This document shows, piece after piece, positions 9,359-18,108 of a stretch of DNA of 32,431 nucleotides. Source of the stretch: Pseudomonadota bacterium (GTDB lineage: Bacteria; Pseudomonadota; Alphaproteobacteria; Rhodospirillales; Magnetospirillaceae); contig JAJXUO010000034.1 of the NCBI GenBank assembly GCA_021782815.1, positions 1 through 32,431 of the forward strand, given 5' to 3'. The notes beneath the pieces are model-generated. The model had not been told where the DNA came from and did not search any database. It saw only the letters and a list, made by a program, of their open reading frames with translations. Position 1 is the first letter of the stretch. Every line of letters begins with the position of its first letter. The position numbers were made by a program, and so were the translations under genes.

Positions 9359-10066
9359 TCAAGAAACCCCAGCCTCACTGCCGCGCACTTCCTCCACCAT
9401 CAGGGCCAAACGGCGGATGTCGCGGATCAACAAGGCGTCGCGGGTGCGTTCCACCAGCCCGGCCCGGGCCAGATCGCTCAAGACGCGGGCCACGGTTTCG
9501 CGGGTGGTGCTGACCCGGCTGGCGATATCCGAATGCACGGGGATCGGCCGCAGAACGGCGCTGTTGCCGTCGGCGGCGGCCAGCCGGGCCTGGCGCAGCA
9601 GCTCGGCATGCACCCGGTTGTTGGCGCCGAGCACGCTGAGATCCATGATGCGCTCGTTGGCCTGGCGCACCATGCGGGCCAACGAGCGCATCATGGCCAG
9701 AGCCAGCACCGGCCTGGCCGCCAGCAGGGCCAGGAACACCTCGGGCGGCATGGCCGCGGTCACGGTTTCGCCGCCCTGGGCCACCACATAGGCCGAGCGG
9801 GGCGCGCCGTCCAGCGCCGCCAGTTCGCCGAAAAATCCTCCGGCCGGAATATCGTCCAGCGCCACCTCGCGCCCCGACAACGAATAGTTGACCACCCGCA
9901 CCGTGCCGCAAATGACGAAGAAGACGTCGCGGCTGTCGCTCTGACCGTCGATAATATGCTCTCCGGCCTCGTGCTGGCGGAAACGGCATTGCCGCGCCAG
10001 ATCGGCCTTGTCCTCGGCGGACAGGACGGAAAACAGGGCGATGGCGTCGAAATTGGGGGTCATCAT
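9359..10066 (-). CDS. Crp/Fnr-family transcriptional regulator
   Basis: A 235-residue regulator with an N-terminal cyclic-nucleotide-binding fold and a C-terminal Crp-type winged helix. The segment GELAALDGAPRSAYVVA near residues 80-96 strongly resembles the cyclic-nucleotide pocket of Crp (GEL and PRSA motif). The recognition helix lies in SRVSTTRETVARVLSDLARAGLVER. Only two Cys residues are present, not arranged as the Fnr cluster, so oxygen sensing through an Fe-S centre is unlikely. I start at MMTPNFD (10066); one codon later is also possible and the ribosome-binding site is poor. It is transcribed divergently from the sensor kinase across about 120 bases. Confidence 0.92.
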   Translation of the reverse strand: MMTPNFDAIALFSVLSAEDKADLARQCRFRQHEAGEHIIDGQSDSRDVFFVICGTVRVVNYSLSGREVALDDIPAGGFFGELAALDGAPRSAYVVAQGGETVTAAMPPEVFLALLAARPVLALAMMRSLARMVRQANERIMDLSVLGANNRVHAELLRQARLAAADGNSAVLRPIPVHSDIASRVSTTRETVARVLSDLARAGLVERTRDALLIRDIRRLALMVEEVRGSEAGVS

Positions 10067-10185
10067 CGTTCGTTTGAGATACCGGGAAAAAGATGGCGGC
10101 ATCTTATCCCAAGCCCCGGCCTCTGGCGAACAAAAGACAATTCCGGTATTCTCACGCCCGGCACCGACGTCCTGGGAATGTTTTC

Positions 10186-12129
10186 TTGAAAATCAATGAG
10201 GCTTTGATCGCCCGCCTGCATATGGCGGGTACCGCCATCATCGTTGCGGCTCTGGTTCTGGTCATGGGGCTCCTGTCGATCCGCCAGATCCGACAGGAAT
10301 ACGATAGCAGCAGCCAGGCCCTGCAATTGCGGGATCTGCAGCGCCATCAGGAATTCTTGCGCGAACAGATGACGGTGGCCCAGGGTTTCCTCACCCACAT
10401 GCGCACGCATACCGAACAGGTGCTCAAGGATCAGATCCGCGAACAGGTGGACGAGGCCTATGCCATGGCCGCCGCCCTTTATGCGCGCGAACACGGCCAT
10501 CGCTCCGATGCCGCCATCCGCGCCCTGATCGTCGAGGCCCTGCGCCCCCTGCGCTTCTTTAACGGCAAAGGCTATTTCTTTGTCGACGGCCTGGACGGCC
10601 GTTGCCTGCTGCTGCCCATCGCGCCCGAACGCGAAGGCTCGTCCCTGCTGCTCAATCGGGACGACAAGGGCGCCCTCATCATGCAGGGGCTGATCAAAGC
10701 GGCGGAAACCCCTGCGGGCCAGGGATTCGTCCGCTATCGCTGGTACGCCCCCAACGATCCCGCCCACATGGCCGACAAGATCTCCTATGTGCGCGCCTTC
10801 GCCCCCCTGCATCTGCTGATCGGCTCGGGGCAGTATGTGCAGGACGTGGAGGCCGCCCTGCAGCGCCAGGCCCTGGACTGGCTGCGCACCTATCGTTTCG
10901 GAACGCAGCGCCGCGGCTATTTCCTGGTCTATTCCGCCGATGGCCGCGTGCTGCTGTCGCCCAGCCGCCCCAGCCACGAAGGATTGCGGCTGAGCGCCCT
11001 GCCGCCCGACGGCCGCGCCGCCATGCGGCTGATCGAGGAGCAGGCCGACAAGGGCGGCGGCTTCGTGCGCTACGACTGGTCGGCCGACGGCAACCCCGCC
11101 CACACGGCGCCGAAACTGGTCTATGTGGGCCATCTTCCCGGCTGGAACTGGACCCTGGCCGCCGGTGAATATATGGAGGACTTCCAGCAGACCGGAGCCG
11201 AACAGCAGGCCGCCCTGCAGGAAAGCATCCGGGGCAAAATCCATCTGACCGTGATGGTCCTGGCGGTGGGTGTGGCGGTGGCCCTGCTGCTGGGCTGGTG
11301 GTTCGCCACGCTCACCCGCCAGTTGCTGGCCCGCTATCAGGCCGATATCGACCGGCGCACCCGCGAACTCGGGCGCAAAACCGCCGCCCTGGAGCAATCC
11401 AACACCGATCTCGAACAGTTCGCCTATGTGGCCAGCCATGATCTGCGCGAACCCTTGCGCAGCATCTCGGCCTATATCACCCTGATCGAACGGCAATACG
11501 GCCAGAGTTTCGACGCGGACGGGCGATTGTTCCTGTCCTTCGTGCGCGACGGCGCCAAGCGCATGGACCGCCTGGTGCTGGACCTGCTGCAATTTTCCCG
11601 CATCGACCGGCTGGGCGATCCCATCCGCCCGATGTCGGCCGCCGCCGCCCTCGATGAGGCCCTGCAGGCCCTGGCCGTCGCCATCACCGAAACCGGGGCC
11701 GTCCTCGAACTGGACCCCGCCATCGCCCAGGCCGCCGTGCTGGGCGATTTCGCCCAGATCGAGCGCCTGTTCCAGAACTTGATCGGCAACGCCCTGAAAT
11801 ACCGCAGCCCCGAGCGCCCCCTCCGCATCGCCGTGACCCTGGCCGAAACGCGGGACGACGAACGGGCCTATTGGGAGTTCAGCGTGCACGATAACGGCCA
11901 GGGCATCGAGCCCGCCAGCTTCGAGCGCATCTTCGGCATCTTCCAGCGCCTGCATTCCCGCGACTATGAAGGAACCGGCATCGGCCTGGCCGTGTGCAAG
12001 CGCATCGTGGAACGCCATGGCGGCCGCCTGTGGCTGGACTCCACCCCCGGCCAGGGCAGCCGCTTCTACTTCACCCTGCCCCAGGCCGAGATGAAAGACG
12101 TACCGCCGCCATCGGGCGGCCCTATTTGA
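10186..12129 (+). CDS. Membrane sensor histidine kinase with tandem Cache-like sensor
   Basis: A 647-residue kinase if the TTG at 10186 is used (MKINEALIARLH, with ggga upstream). A longer ATG form from 10093 adds 31 basic residues and seems less likely. A membrane segment near residues 13-30 is followed by a large periplasmic region with two similar modules (GKGYFFVDGLDGRCLLLP and RRGYFLVYSADGRVLLSP), typical of double single-Cache sensors that bind small organic ligands. A second membrane segment, a short linker, a HisKA domain with the phosphoacceptor His near 418 (YVASHDLREPLRSI), and an ATPase domain with the N box (NLIGNALKYR), G1 (DNGQGIE) and G2 (GTGIGLAVCKRIVERHGG) follow. There is no adjacent response regulator. 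Its 3' end overlaps purU by 8 bases tail to tail. Confidence 0.9.
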   Translation: MKINEALIARLHMAGTAIIVAALVLVMGLLSIRQIRQEYDSSSQALQLRDLQRHQEFLREQMTVAQGFLTHMRTHTEQVLKDQIREQVDEAYAMAAALYAREHGHRSDAAIRALIVEALRPLRFFNGKGYFFVDGLDGRCLLLPIAPEREGSSLLLNRDDKGALIMQGLIKAAETPAGQGFVRYRWYAPNDPAHMADKISYVRAFAPLHLLIGSGQYVQDVEAALQRQALDWLRTYRFGTQRRGYFLVYSADGRVLLSPSRPSHEGLRLSALPPDGRAAMRLIEEQADKGGGFVRYDWSADGNPAHTAPKLVYVGHLPGWNWTLAAGEYMEDFQQTGAEQQAALQESIRGKIHLTVMVLAVGVAVALLLGWWFATLTRQLLARYQADIDRRTRELGRKTAALEQSNTDLEQFAYVASHDLREPLRSISAYITLIERQYGQSFDADGRLFLSFVRDGAKRMDRLVLDLLQFSRIDRLGDPIRPMSAAAALDEALQALAVAITETGAVLELDPAIAQAAVLGDFAQIERLFQNLIGNALKYRSPERPLRIAVTLAETRDDERAYWEFSVHDNGQGIEPASFERIFGIFQRLHSRDYEGTGIGLAVCKRIVERHGGRLWLDSTPGQGSRFYFTLPQAEMKDVPPPSGGPI

Positions 12130-12982
12130 ACACCACCGTTTTCTTGCCGTTGGGCAGAACGCGGTGCTCGGTGTGGTAACGCACGGCGCGGAACAACACC
12201 AGATTTTCGATATCGCGGCCCATGGCCACCAGATCGTCGGGGGTATGGGTGTGGTCCACCCGTTCCACGGCCTGATCGATGATGGGGCCCTCGTCGAGGT
12301 CGGTGGTGACGTAATGGGCGGTGGCGCCGATGATCTTCACGCCGCGGGCATGGGCCTGATGATAGGGTTTGGCGCCCTTGAAGCTGGGCAGGAAGGAGTG
12401 GTGGATATTGATGGCCCGCCATTCCAGGGCCTTGCACAGCGCGGGGCTTAAGACCTGCATGTAGCGGGCCAGAACCACCAGATCGATATGCAGGCGGTCC
12501 ACCATCTCCAGGATACGCTCCTCCTGCTCGGCGCGGTTCTCCGCCGTGACCGGCAGATGGTGATAGGGAATGCCGTGCCATTCCACCATGCGTTCCAGAT
12601 CGGGATGGTTGGAGACCACCGCCGGAATATCGATGGGCAGGAAGCCGGTGCGGTAACGATACAGCAGATCGTTGAGGCAGTGATCGAACTTGGACACCAG
12701 GATCAGCACGCGCGAGCGCTGGGCGCCGTCGTGCATGCGCCACACCATCTGGAAGCGTTCGGCCAGAAGGGCGAAGCGTTTTTCCAGTTCGGCCTTGTCG
12801 GGCGACAGCGGCCCGCGCGCGAACACCGAGCGCATGAAGAAGCGCCGCGCCACCGGGTCGCCGTACTGGGCCGCCTCGTTGATGAAACAGTTATGCTCGG
12901 CCAGAAAGCCCGAAACGGCGGCGATGATGCCGGTGGTGTCGGGGCAGGTGATGGTGAGAATGATGGTGTTCTTGTCGGACAT
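12122..12982 (-). CDS. purU: Formyltetrahydrofolate deformylase
   Basis: Hydrolyses 10-formyl-tetrahydrofolate to formate and tetrahydrofolate, balancing one-carbon pools. The 286-residue protein has an N-terminal ACT domain (TITCPDTTGIIAAVSGFLAE) and a C-terminal formyltransferase-type domain with INIHHSFLPSFKGAKPYHQA and the catalytic region HYVTTDLDEGPIIDQ. Length and both domains match PurU. It is convergent with the sensor kinase and divergent from the acidic small protein across 212 bases in which I find no confident promoter. Confidence 0.97.
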   Translation of the reverse strand: MSDKNTIILTITCPDTTGIIAAVSGFLAEHNCFINEAAQYGDPVARRFFMRSVFARGPLSPDKAELEKRFALLAERFQMVWRMHDGAQRSRVLILVSKFDHCLNDLLYRYRTGFLPIDIPAVVSNHPDLERMVEWHGIPYHHLPVTAENRAEQEERILEMVDRLHIDLVVLARYMQVLSPALCKALEWRAINIHHSFLPSFKGAKPYHQAHARGVKIIGATAHYVTTDLDEGPIIDQAVERVDHTHTPDDLVAMGRDIENLVLFRAVRYHTEHRVLPNGKKTVVFK

Positions 12983-13194
12983 GATCCAATCCTAGGCTCT
13001 ATCCCTCTCTGGTAGCCCAAGAGCGCTTTTCCGCCAAGACGTCATCGCACCTTGCTTGCATTTTCCGGCAAGATTGCCGATGGTGCCGCCGTGACGGACC
13101 CCGCGAGACGCCGCCGCCGCCCTTGCCGCACAAAACAAGTGCACGACCCGCGAAACCCTCGTAAACTCCGACCATCTCATTTCTGGAGCATCCC

Positions 13195-13539
13195 ATGAAA
13201 AGCGTCTATTTCAAGTCCGGCGACGCCGAATGGAAGTACGACCTGGAAGATCAAGAATACGACGAAATCATCAAGAACATCCTCGAGGACGGTACCGATT
13301 TCGATGAGATGCTGGATGAATCCCTGGAAATCATCCGGGACATCTCCGCTCTTGCCGATGAGGAGCTGGACGAGGACGATCAGATCGACCAGACCATCTC
13401 GGTCGCCTTTATTTGGCATTACTTCAACACCCTGCCCGAGAGCGATGGGCGCATCGACGGCGACGTGGTGTTGATCGAGGACGAAGACGGCACCGGCGTT
13501 TCGGTGGTGGCTGCCTCGGAAGTGATCGAAGAGATGTAA
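13195..13539 (+). CDS. Acidic conserved-looking protein of unknown function
   Basis: A 114-residue protein not recognised. About a third of its residues are Asp or Glu, with acidic runs such as EELDEDDQIDQ, no membrane segment, no Cys and only a few basic residues. The C-terminal half (DGRIDGDVVLIEDEDGTGVSVVAASEVIEEM) looks like small beta strands. It starts at an ATG with tggag upstream, and an intrinsic terminator follows the stop, so it appears to be a genuine monocistronic gene. Its codon use resembles its neighbours apart from fewer GC-rich codons. Confidence 0.75.
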   Translation: MKSVYFKSGDAEWKYDLEDQEYDEIIKNILEDGTDFDEMLDESLEIIRDISALADEELDEDDQIDQTISVAFIWHYFNTLPESDGRIDGDVVLIEDEDGTGVSVVAASEVIEEM

Positions 13540-13571
13540 TCTCCGGCCGTCGCCACGGCCGTGTCCATTGG

Positions 13572-13608
13572 AAACGCCGGTTCCGTTCAGGGATCGGCGT
13601 TTTTGTTT
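13572..13608 (+). terminator. Intrinsic terminator after the acidic protein gene
   Basis: An 8-bp perfect stem (aaacgccg 13572-13579 with cggcgttt 13595-13602, 15-base loop) runs into a T-rich tract. It lies 30 bases past the stop and 11 bases before the 3' end of hupT on the opposite strand. Confidence 0.85.
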
Positions 13609-13619
13609 AAGCCCCCCGA

Positions 13620-14957
13620 TTACCCCGGCAGCAGAATGGTGAAGACGGCGCCGCCGTCGGCGCTGTTGGCGGCCTCGATCACGCCGCCATGATCGCGGAT
13701 GATGCTCCAGCTCACCCACAGCCCCAAACCGGTGCCCTTGCCCACCGATTTGGTGGTGAAGAAGGGATCGAACACCTTCAAAAGCGCGTCGCCGTGAATG
13801 CCCGGGCCTGAATCGCGCACCATGACCATCACCTGGCCGTCCAGGCGCCGCCCCGACAGGAACAGGGCCGGACGCTCCACCCCCTCCATGGAATCGAGGG
13901 CGTTCTGCACCAGATTGACGAAGACTTGATGCAAGGGCCCCTCCAGCCCCTCGATGCCCAGTTCATCGGGCAGATCGTCGGTCAGGAACACCTCGCGCTT
14001 GGCCGAACGCAGCACCCACTGGCAGGCGTTGCGCGCCACATTGGCCAGATTGAGCGGCTGGCGCTCGGTGGGATTGGCAAAGGACATGCGGCGCAGATTG
14101 CGCACGATCTCGGTCACCCGCTGCGCCCCCTCCAGGGTGCCGTCGATCAGGCTGTCGAGATCGCCCATGAGCTGATCGATCTTCAAGCTGCGGCGCAGGG
14201 CGTCGCAGGCTTCGGGTCCGGCGCCGCCATGCAGGGCGGCGAAATAGCTTTGCAGCCGCCCGGCATAGCGCGACAGGGTGTGCACATTGCCGTAGATGAA
14301 GCTGATGGGATTGTTCAACTCGTGCGCCACTCCGGCCACCAGACGCCCCACCGAGGCCATCTTCTCGGCCTGGATCAGCTGCTGCTGCGCCTGTTTCAGA
14401 TCGGAATGGGCCTCGTGCAGCTCCTGATAGGCGCGGCGCAGCTCGCCCACCGGACGGCCGACGATCACCAGCCCCGGCAGACGGCGGCGGCGGTCGAGAC
14501 GCGGCGCCGAATTGACCGCCACCAGCTCGGTCAGGCCGCCATCCTTGGCCCGCAACCGCACCTCGTGCTCGGTGACGATGCCGCCAGCGCGTAACAGATG
14601 CACGTCCTCCGGGGCCAGAAGCCGGGTCAGCGGCTGGCCGGTCAGATCCTCCAGGCGGAAACCGGTCAGGCCCAGCAGGGCGGGATTGACCTCCTGGATG
14701 ATGCCCTTGTGGTCGCACACCACCAGAATGTCGGACATGGAGGCGATGATGGAGGCGATGAACTGCTGCGCCTGCTCCAGCGCGGCGTTTTTCTGTTCGA
14801 GGTCGATCTCGTAATGGATCAGGCCGGAATAGACCTCGTCCATCTTGCGGATCACCTCGATCCACGCCGCCTCCTGCAGGCCGCTGAACACCTCGGGACC
14901 GCCGGCGGCGATGGCGTCGATCAGGGACTCGGGGCGTATGCGCGGCGGCTCGGCCAT
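13620..14957 (-). CDS. hupT: H2-signalling sensor histidine kinase HupT/HoxJ
   Basis: A soluble 445-residue kinase without membrane segments, the last gene of the hydrogenase locus. A PAS domain spans about 65-168 (IASMSDILVVCDHKGIIQEVNP), then a short coiled coil, then the HisKA box with His212 (VAGVAHELNNPISFIYGNV), an N box (NLVQNALDSM), G1 (DSGPGI) and G2 (GTGLGLWVSWSIIRDHGG). In Rhodobacter and Ralstonia, HupT/HoxJ autophosphorylates and is held in check by the H2 sensor HupUV/HoxBC; both partners are encoded in this window. It sits 37 bases downstream of hupR. The kinase family is certain; the HupT assignment rests on PAS-kinase architecture plus position. Confidence 0.92.
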   Translation of the reverse strand: MAEPPRIRPESLIDAIAAGGPEVFSGLQEAAWIEVIRKMDEVYSGLIHYEIDLEQKNAALEQAQQFIASIIASMSDILVVCDHKGIIQEVNPALLGLTGFRLEDLTGQPLTRLLAPEDVHLLRAGGIVTEHEVRLRAKDGGLTELVAVNSAPRLDRRRRLPGLVIVGRPVGELRRAYQELHEAHSDLKQAQQQLIQAEKMASVGRLVAGVAHELNNPISFIYGNVHTLSRYAGRLQSYFAALHGGAGPEACDALRRSLKIDQLMGDLDSLIDGTLEGAQRVTEIVRNLRRMSFANPTERQPLNLANVARNACQWVLRSAKREVFLTDDLPDELGIEGLEGPLHQVFVNLVQNALDSMEGVERPALFLSGRRLDGQVMVMVRDSGPGIHGDALLKVFDPFFTTKSVGKGTGLGLWVSWSIIRDHGGVIEAANSADGGAVFTILLPG

Positions 14958-14994
14958 GTCAGCTCATCCGGCTCGGGGGCAAAAGGCAACGGGA

Positions 14995-16449
14995 TCAGGA
15001 CGGAGACGGCTCTCTCCCCTCGGCGCGCTCCAATCCATAGCGTTGCAGTTTGGCCCGCAAACCCACGCGCGACAAGCCCAGTTCGCCGGCCACCCGGCTG
15101 ATATTCCAGCCGTGCCGGGCCAGAGCGTCGCCGATGATCCCGGCTTCCAGCCGCTCCACCTGTTCTTTCAGGCCGCCACCGCTTCCGACCGATCGGTCGG
15201 AAGCAACGCCCGGACGGGGCCGCAAGGCGTCGGGCAGCAGATCCGCGTCCAGCAGCGGCCCGTCGCCCAGGGCCACCATGCGCTGGATCTCGTTTTGCAG
15301 CTCGCGCACATTGCCGGGCCAGTCGTGGGCGGCCAGGGCGGCCAGCGCCGCCGGAGTGAAGCCCCGCACCGGCTTGGCGAAGGCCTTCGAGGTTTCCCCC
15401 AGAAGCAGCGCGGCCAGCAGCGGCACATCCATGGGCCGCGCGCGCAAGGGCGGCAAATGCAGGCGGAAGGCCGCCAGGCGGTAATAAAGATCGCGGCGGA
15501 AGCGCTTGGCCGCCACCTCCTCCTCCAGGGTGCGGTTGGTGGCGGCGATGATGCGCACATCCACCTTGCGGGTGAGCCGGGCCCCCAGCGGGCGGATTTC
15601 GCCGTCCTGCAGCACCCGCAACAGCTTGACCTGGAAGGCCGGCGAGGTTTCGCCGATCTCGTCCAGAAACACCGTGCCGCCGTCGGCCTGCTCGAAAAGT
15701 CCGATACGATCCTCGTAGGCGCCGGTAAACGCCCCCTTCTTGCAGCCGAACAGCTCGGATTCCAGCAACTGGTCGGGCAGCGCCCCGCAATTTTCCACCA
15801 CGAACGGCTTGCCGGCGCGATGGGAATTATAATGCAGGGCGCGGGCCATCAACTCCTTGCCGGTGCCGGATTCACCGGTGATCAGCACCGAAATATCGTA
15901 GCCGGCGATACGCCGCGCCTGGTGGATGGCCTCGGCCATGGGGCTGTCGGCGGCGTGGGTGATGGCCTCGAAGCCGTAGCGGCTTTGCAACAGACGGCGC
16001 TTGCCCGCCACCAACTGTTCCAGCGGCGCCGCCGCCGCCCGCATTTCCAGGCTGACGCTCTGATGGTCGCGCTGCAGCTGGAAAAGCTGCACGGCGCCCT
16101 TCACCACCTCCAAAAGGTGATCGGGATCCCACGGCTTGGTGATGTACTGATAGATGCCGGCCTCGTTGACCCCGGCGATGATGTCCTCGGAATCGGTGAA
16201 CCCCGAGATGATCATACGCACCGGATCGGGCCAGCGATCGCGCACGGTTTTCAGGAAATCGACGCCGTTGCCGCCGGGCATGCGCTGATCGCAGAGGATG
16301 GCGTGCACCATCTCGCTTTCCAGCAGCAGCTCGGCCTCGGCGGCGGACGACGCCGCCAGCACCTCGAAGGAGTCGTCCAGCACGCGGCGCAGGGCTTCCT
16401 GCGAGCGCAGCTCGTCGTCGATCACCAGCAGGATGGGGCGGGCGGTCAT
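14995..16449 (-). CDS. hoxA: Sigma-54-dependent hydrogenase response regulator HupR/HoxA
   Basis: An NtrC-family activator of 484 residues. The receiver domain has D11-D12, phosphoacceptor D54 ([11 protein letters not shown]) and K105. The AAA+ domain has Walker A GESGTGK (192-198), the sigma-54 contact loop GAFTGA (239-244) and Walker B FLDEIGE (261-267). A Fis-type helix-turn-helix ([21 protein letters not shown]) lies near the C-terminus. The receiver likeness ([31 protein letters not shown]) is typical of HupR/HoxA. The start ATG overlaps the hoxX stop by 4 bases. It probably acts at the sigma-54 promoter near 28925. Unlike most NtrC-type regulators, HupR of Rhodobacter is reported to be active unphosphorylated; whether that holds here cannot be seen. 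Confidence 0.96.
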   Translation of the reverse strand: MTARPILLVIDDELRSQEALRRVLDDSFEVLAASSAAEAELLLESEMVHAILCDQRMPGGNGVDFLKTVRDRWPDPVRMIISGFTDSEDIIAGVNEAGIYQYITKPWDPDHLLEVVKGAVQLFQLQRDHQSVSLEMRAAAAPLEQLVAGKRRLLQSRYGFEAITHAADSPMAEAIHQARRIAGYDISVLITGESGTGKELMARALHYNSHRAGKPFVVENCGALPDQLLESELFGCKKGAFTGAYEDRIGLFEQADGGTVFLDEIGETSPAFQVKLLRVLQDGEIRPLGARLTRKVDVRIIAATNRTLEEEVAAKRFRRDLYYRLAAFRLHLPPLRARPMDVPLLAALLLGETSKAFAKPVRGFTPAALAALAAHDWPGNVRELQNEIQRMVALGDGPLLDADLLPDALRPRPGVASDRSVGSGGGLKEQVERLEAGIIGDALARHGWNISRVAGELGLSRVGLRAKLQRYGLERAEGREPSPS

Positions 16450-18098
16450 GCCACCCCCCGTCCCGGCTTTTTCCGGTGCAGGGCCAGATGCGGCGGCGTG
16501 CGCGACTTCGCCACCTTGAAGACGAAATCATGGCGGGCGACGTGATAGCTGGGATCGAAGCCGTAGAAGTTAAGGGTCATGCGCCGCAGTTCCTCGGCAC
16601 GGTAGGCCTCCAGCGGCTTGGCCGCCTCGTCGGCGGCGCGGCGGGCCCGCTTGGCGGCCAGTGTTTCCTCCAGGGCCGGATCGGCGGCCAGGGCGCGGGC
16701 CAGATCCACCAGGGCGGCCTCGGCGGCCGCCGCATCGGCGGGCAGCACCTCGTCCACCAGCCCCAGCTCCCGCGCCTCGTCCACCCCCACCGGCAGGCGG
16801 CCCTCGGTCACCCGCCGCGCCGCCTCGGGCCCGGCCCGGCGCGGCAGCAGATAGGTCCAGTATTCCGAACCGTAGAGATTGCCCATGCCCTTGTAGTGCG
16901 GATTGAGCACGATGCCGGCCCGTGCCGCCACCCGGTCGGCGGCCAGGGCCAGAAACACCCCACCCGCCCCGGCATTGCCGCGCAGCGCCGCCAAGGTGAG
17001 ATGGCTGGTGGTAGTGATGATCTCGCGGCAAAGATCATCCATGGCGTTGATATTGCGCCAGGATTCGTCGGCCGGGCTCTCCGCCGCCTCGATGCGGTTC
17101 AGATGGATGCCGTTGCTCCACAGATCCGGCCCGCCGGTCAGCGCGATGACCCGGGTGGGGCGGCGCGCCGCCTGGCGGTAGGCATCCAGCAGCCGTTCGC
17201 AGGCCTCGCTGTCCATGGCGCCGTTGAGGAAGGCGAAAGAGAGATAGCCGACGCCGTCCTCCTCCCGGTAGTGGATGTCGTCGGGGCCCGTCCGCCGCGG
17301 CACATCTTCCAGCAGCCCGGCCAGAACCTGGGTGGCCGGCAGCTTGAAACCGCCTTTTTCCCGCAGATGGCCGATCCACACCGCGCCGTCGCGCGTGCCC
17401 AGGGCCACCGCCCCGGCGGCGCGGGCGATCACCTGGCCGGGCGGCCCGGAAAGACCGGGGGCGGCCTGGGCGTCATGCAGAAACACCGCCTTGCCGCGCA
17501 GCGTCGCCGCCACGCCGGGCATGCCGTCGGCGCTCCGGATCTTGCGCAGGATCAGCCCGGTTCCGTCCCGGCTCCAGTCGATGGCGCGGTCGGCCTGGGT
17601 CATGGCCGGTTTCCACACCCCCGCTTCCGGCGCATGGGCGCGGGCCTCGGGGAAACGGGCGAGCGCGGCCAGCACCGCCTCCACCGCCGCCTCGGTCACC
17701 TCGCGGCGGTAGAGGCTGCTTTTCGGCGCGGGCCGCAGGGGAAAGCGGCGGCTTTCCCACACCGGGCCGCCGTCCATCTCGCCGGTGGCCTGCAGCACCG
17801 TCACCCCCCACTCTTCCCGCCCTTCCAGAATGGCCCAATCCAGGGCCGAGGGGCCGCGATCCCCTTCGATGCCGGGATGCACCACCAGGCAGACATGGCG
17901 TTGCCACACCTCCGCCGGGATGGCCCGCTTGAGAAAGGGGGCGACGATGACGTCGGGCCGGGCCAGGGACACCGCCTCGATGGTCACGGCGTCGTTGATG
18001 TCGAACTCCACCATCACCTCATGGCCCAGGCGGCGCAGCTCCACATGCAGGCGCTGGGTCAGGCTGTTGAAGGCGTGGGTCAGCAGCAGAATGCGCAT
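16446..18098 (-). CDS. hoxX: CO-ligand synthesis protein HoxX/HypX
   Basis: A 550-residue fusion of an N-terminal formyltransferase-like domain, which binds 10-formyl-tetrahydrofolate (VVHPGIEGDRGPSALDWAI near 91-109), and a C-terminal enoyl-CoA hydratase-like domain with the oxyanion segment LRGNAGAGGVFLALAADR and the family-typical HYKGMGNLYGSEYWTYLLPRR. In characterised homologues it transfers the formyl group to CoA and releases CO for the hydrogenase active site under oxic conditions. It lies 10 bases behind hypE and overlaps hupR, so it belongs to the hyp operon. Confidence 0.97.
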   Translation of the reverse strand: MRILLLTHAFNSLTQRLHVELRRLGHEVMVEFDINDAVTIEAVSLARPDVIVAPFLKRAIPAEVWQRHVCLVVHPGIEGDRGPSALDWAILEGREEWGVTVLQATGEMDGGPVWESRRFPLRPAPKSSLYRREVTEAAVEAVLAALARFPEARAHAPEAGVWKPAMTQADRAIDWSRDGTGLILRKIRSADGMPGVAATLRGKAVFLHDAQAAPGLSGPPGQVIARAAGAVALGTRDGAVWIGHLREKGGFKLPATQVLAGLLEDVPRRTGPDDIHYREEDGVGYLSFAFLNGAMDSEACERLLDAYRQAARRPTRVIALTGGPDLWSNGIHLNRIEAAESPADESWRNINAMDDLCREIITTTSHLTLAALRGNAGAGGVFLALAADRVAARAGIVLNPHYKGMGNLYGSEYWTYLLPRRAGPEAARRVTEGRLPVGVDEARELGLVDEVLPADAAAAEAALVDLARALAADPALEETLAAKRARRAADEAAKPLEAYRAEELRRMTLNFYGFDPSYHVARHDFVFKVAKSRTPPHLALHRKKPGRGVA

Positions 18099-18108
18099 GG
18101 CGGCCCCT

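Noticed and set aside
9359-10066. Crp-family gene as an oxygen-sensing Fnr
   Set aside because: The N-terminal Cys cluster needed for the Fe-S centre is absent.
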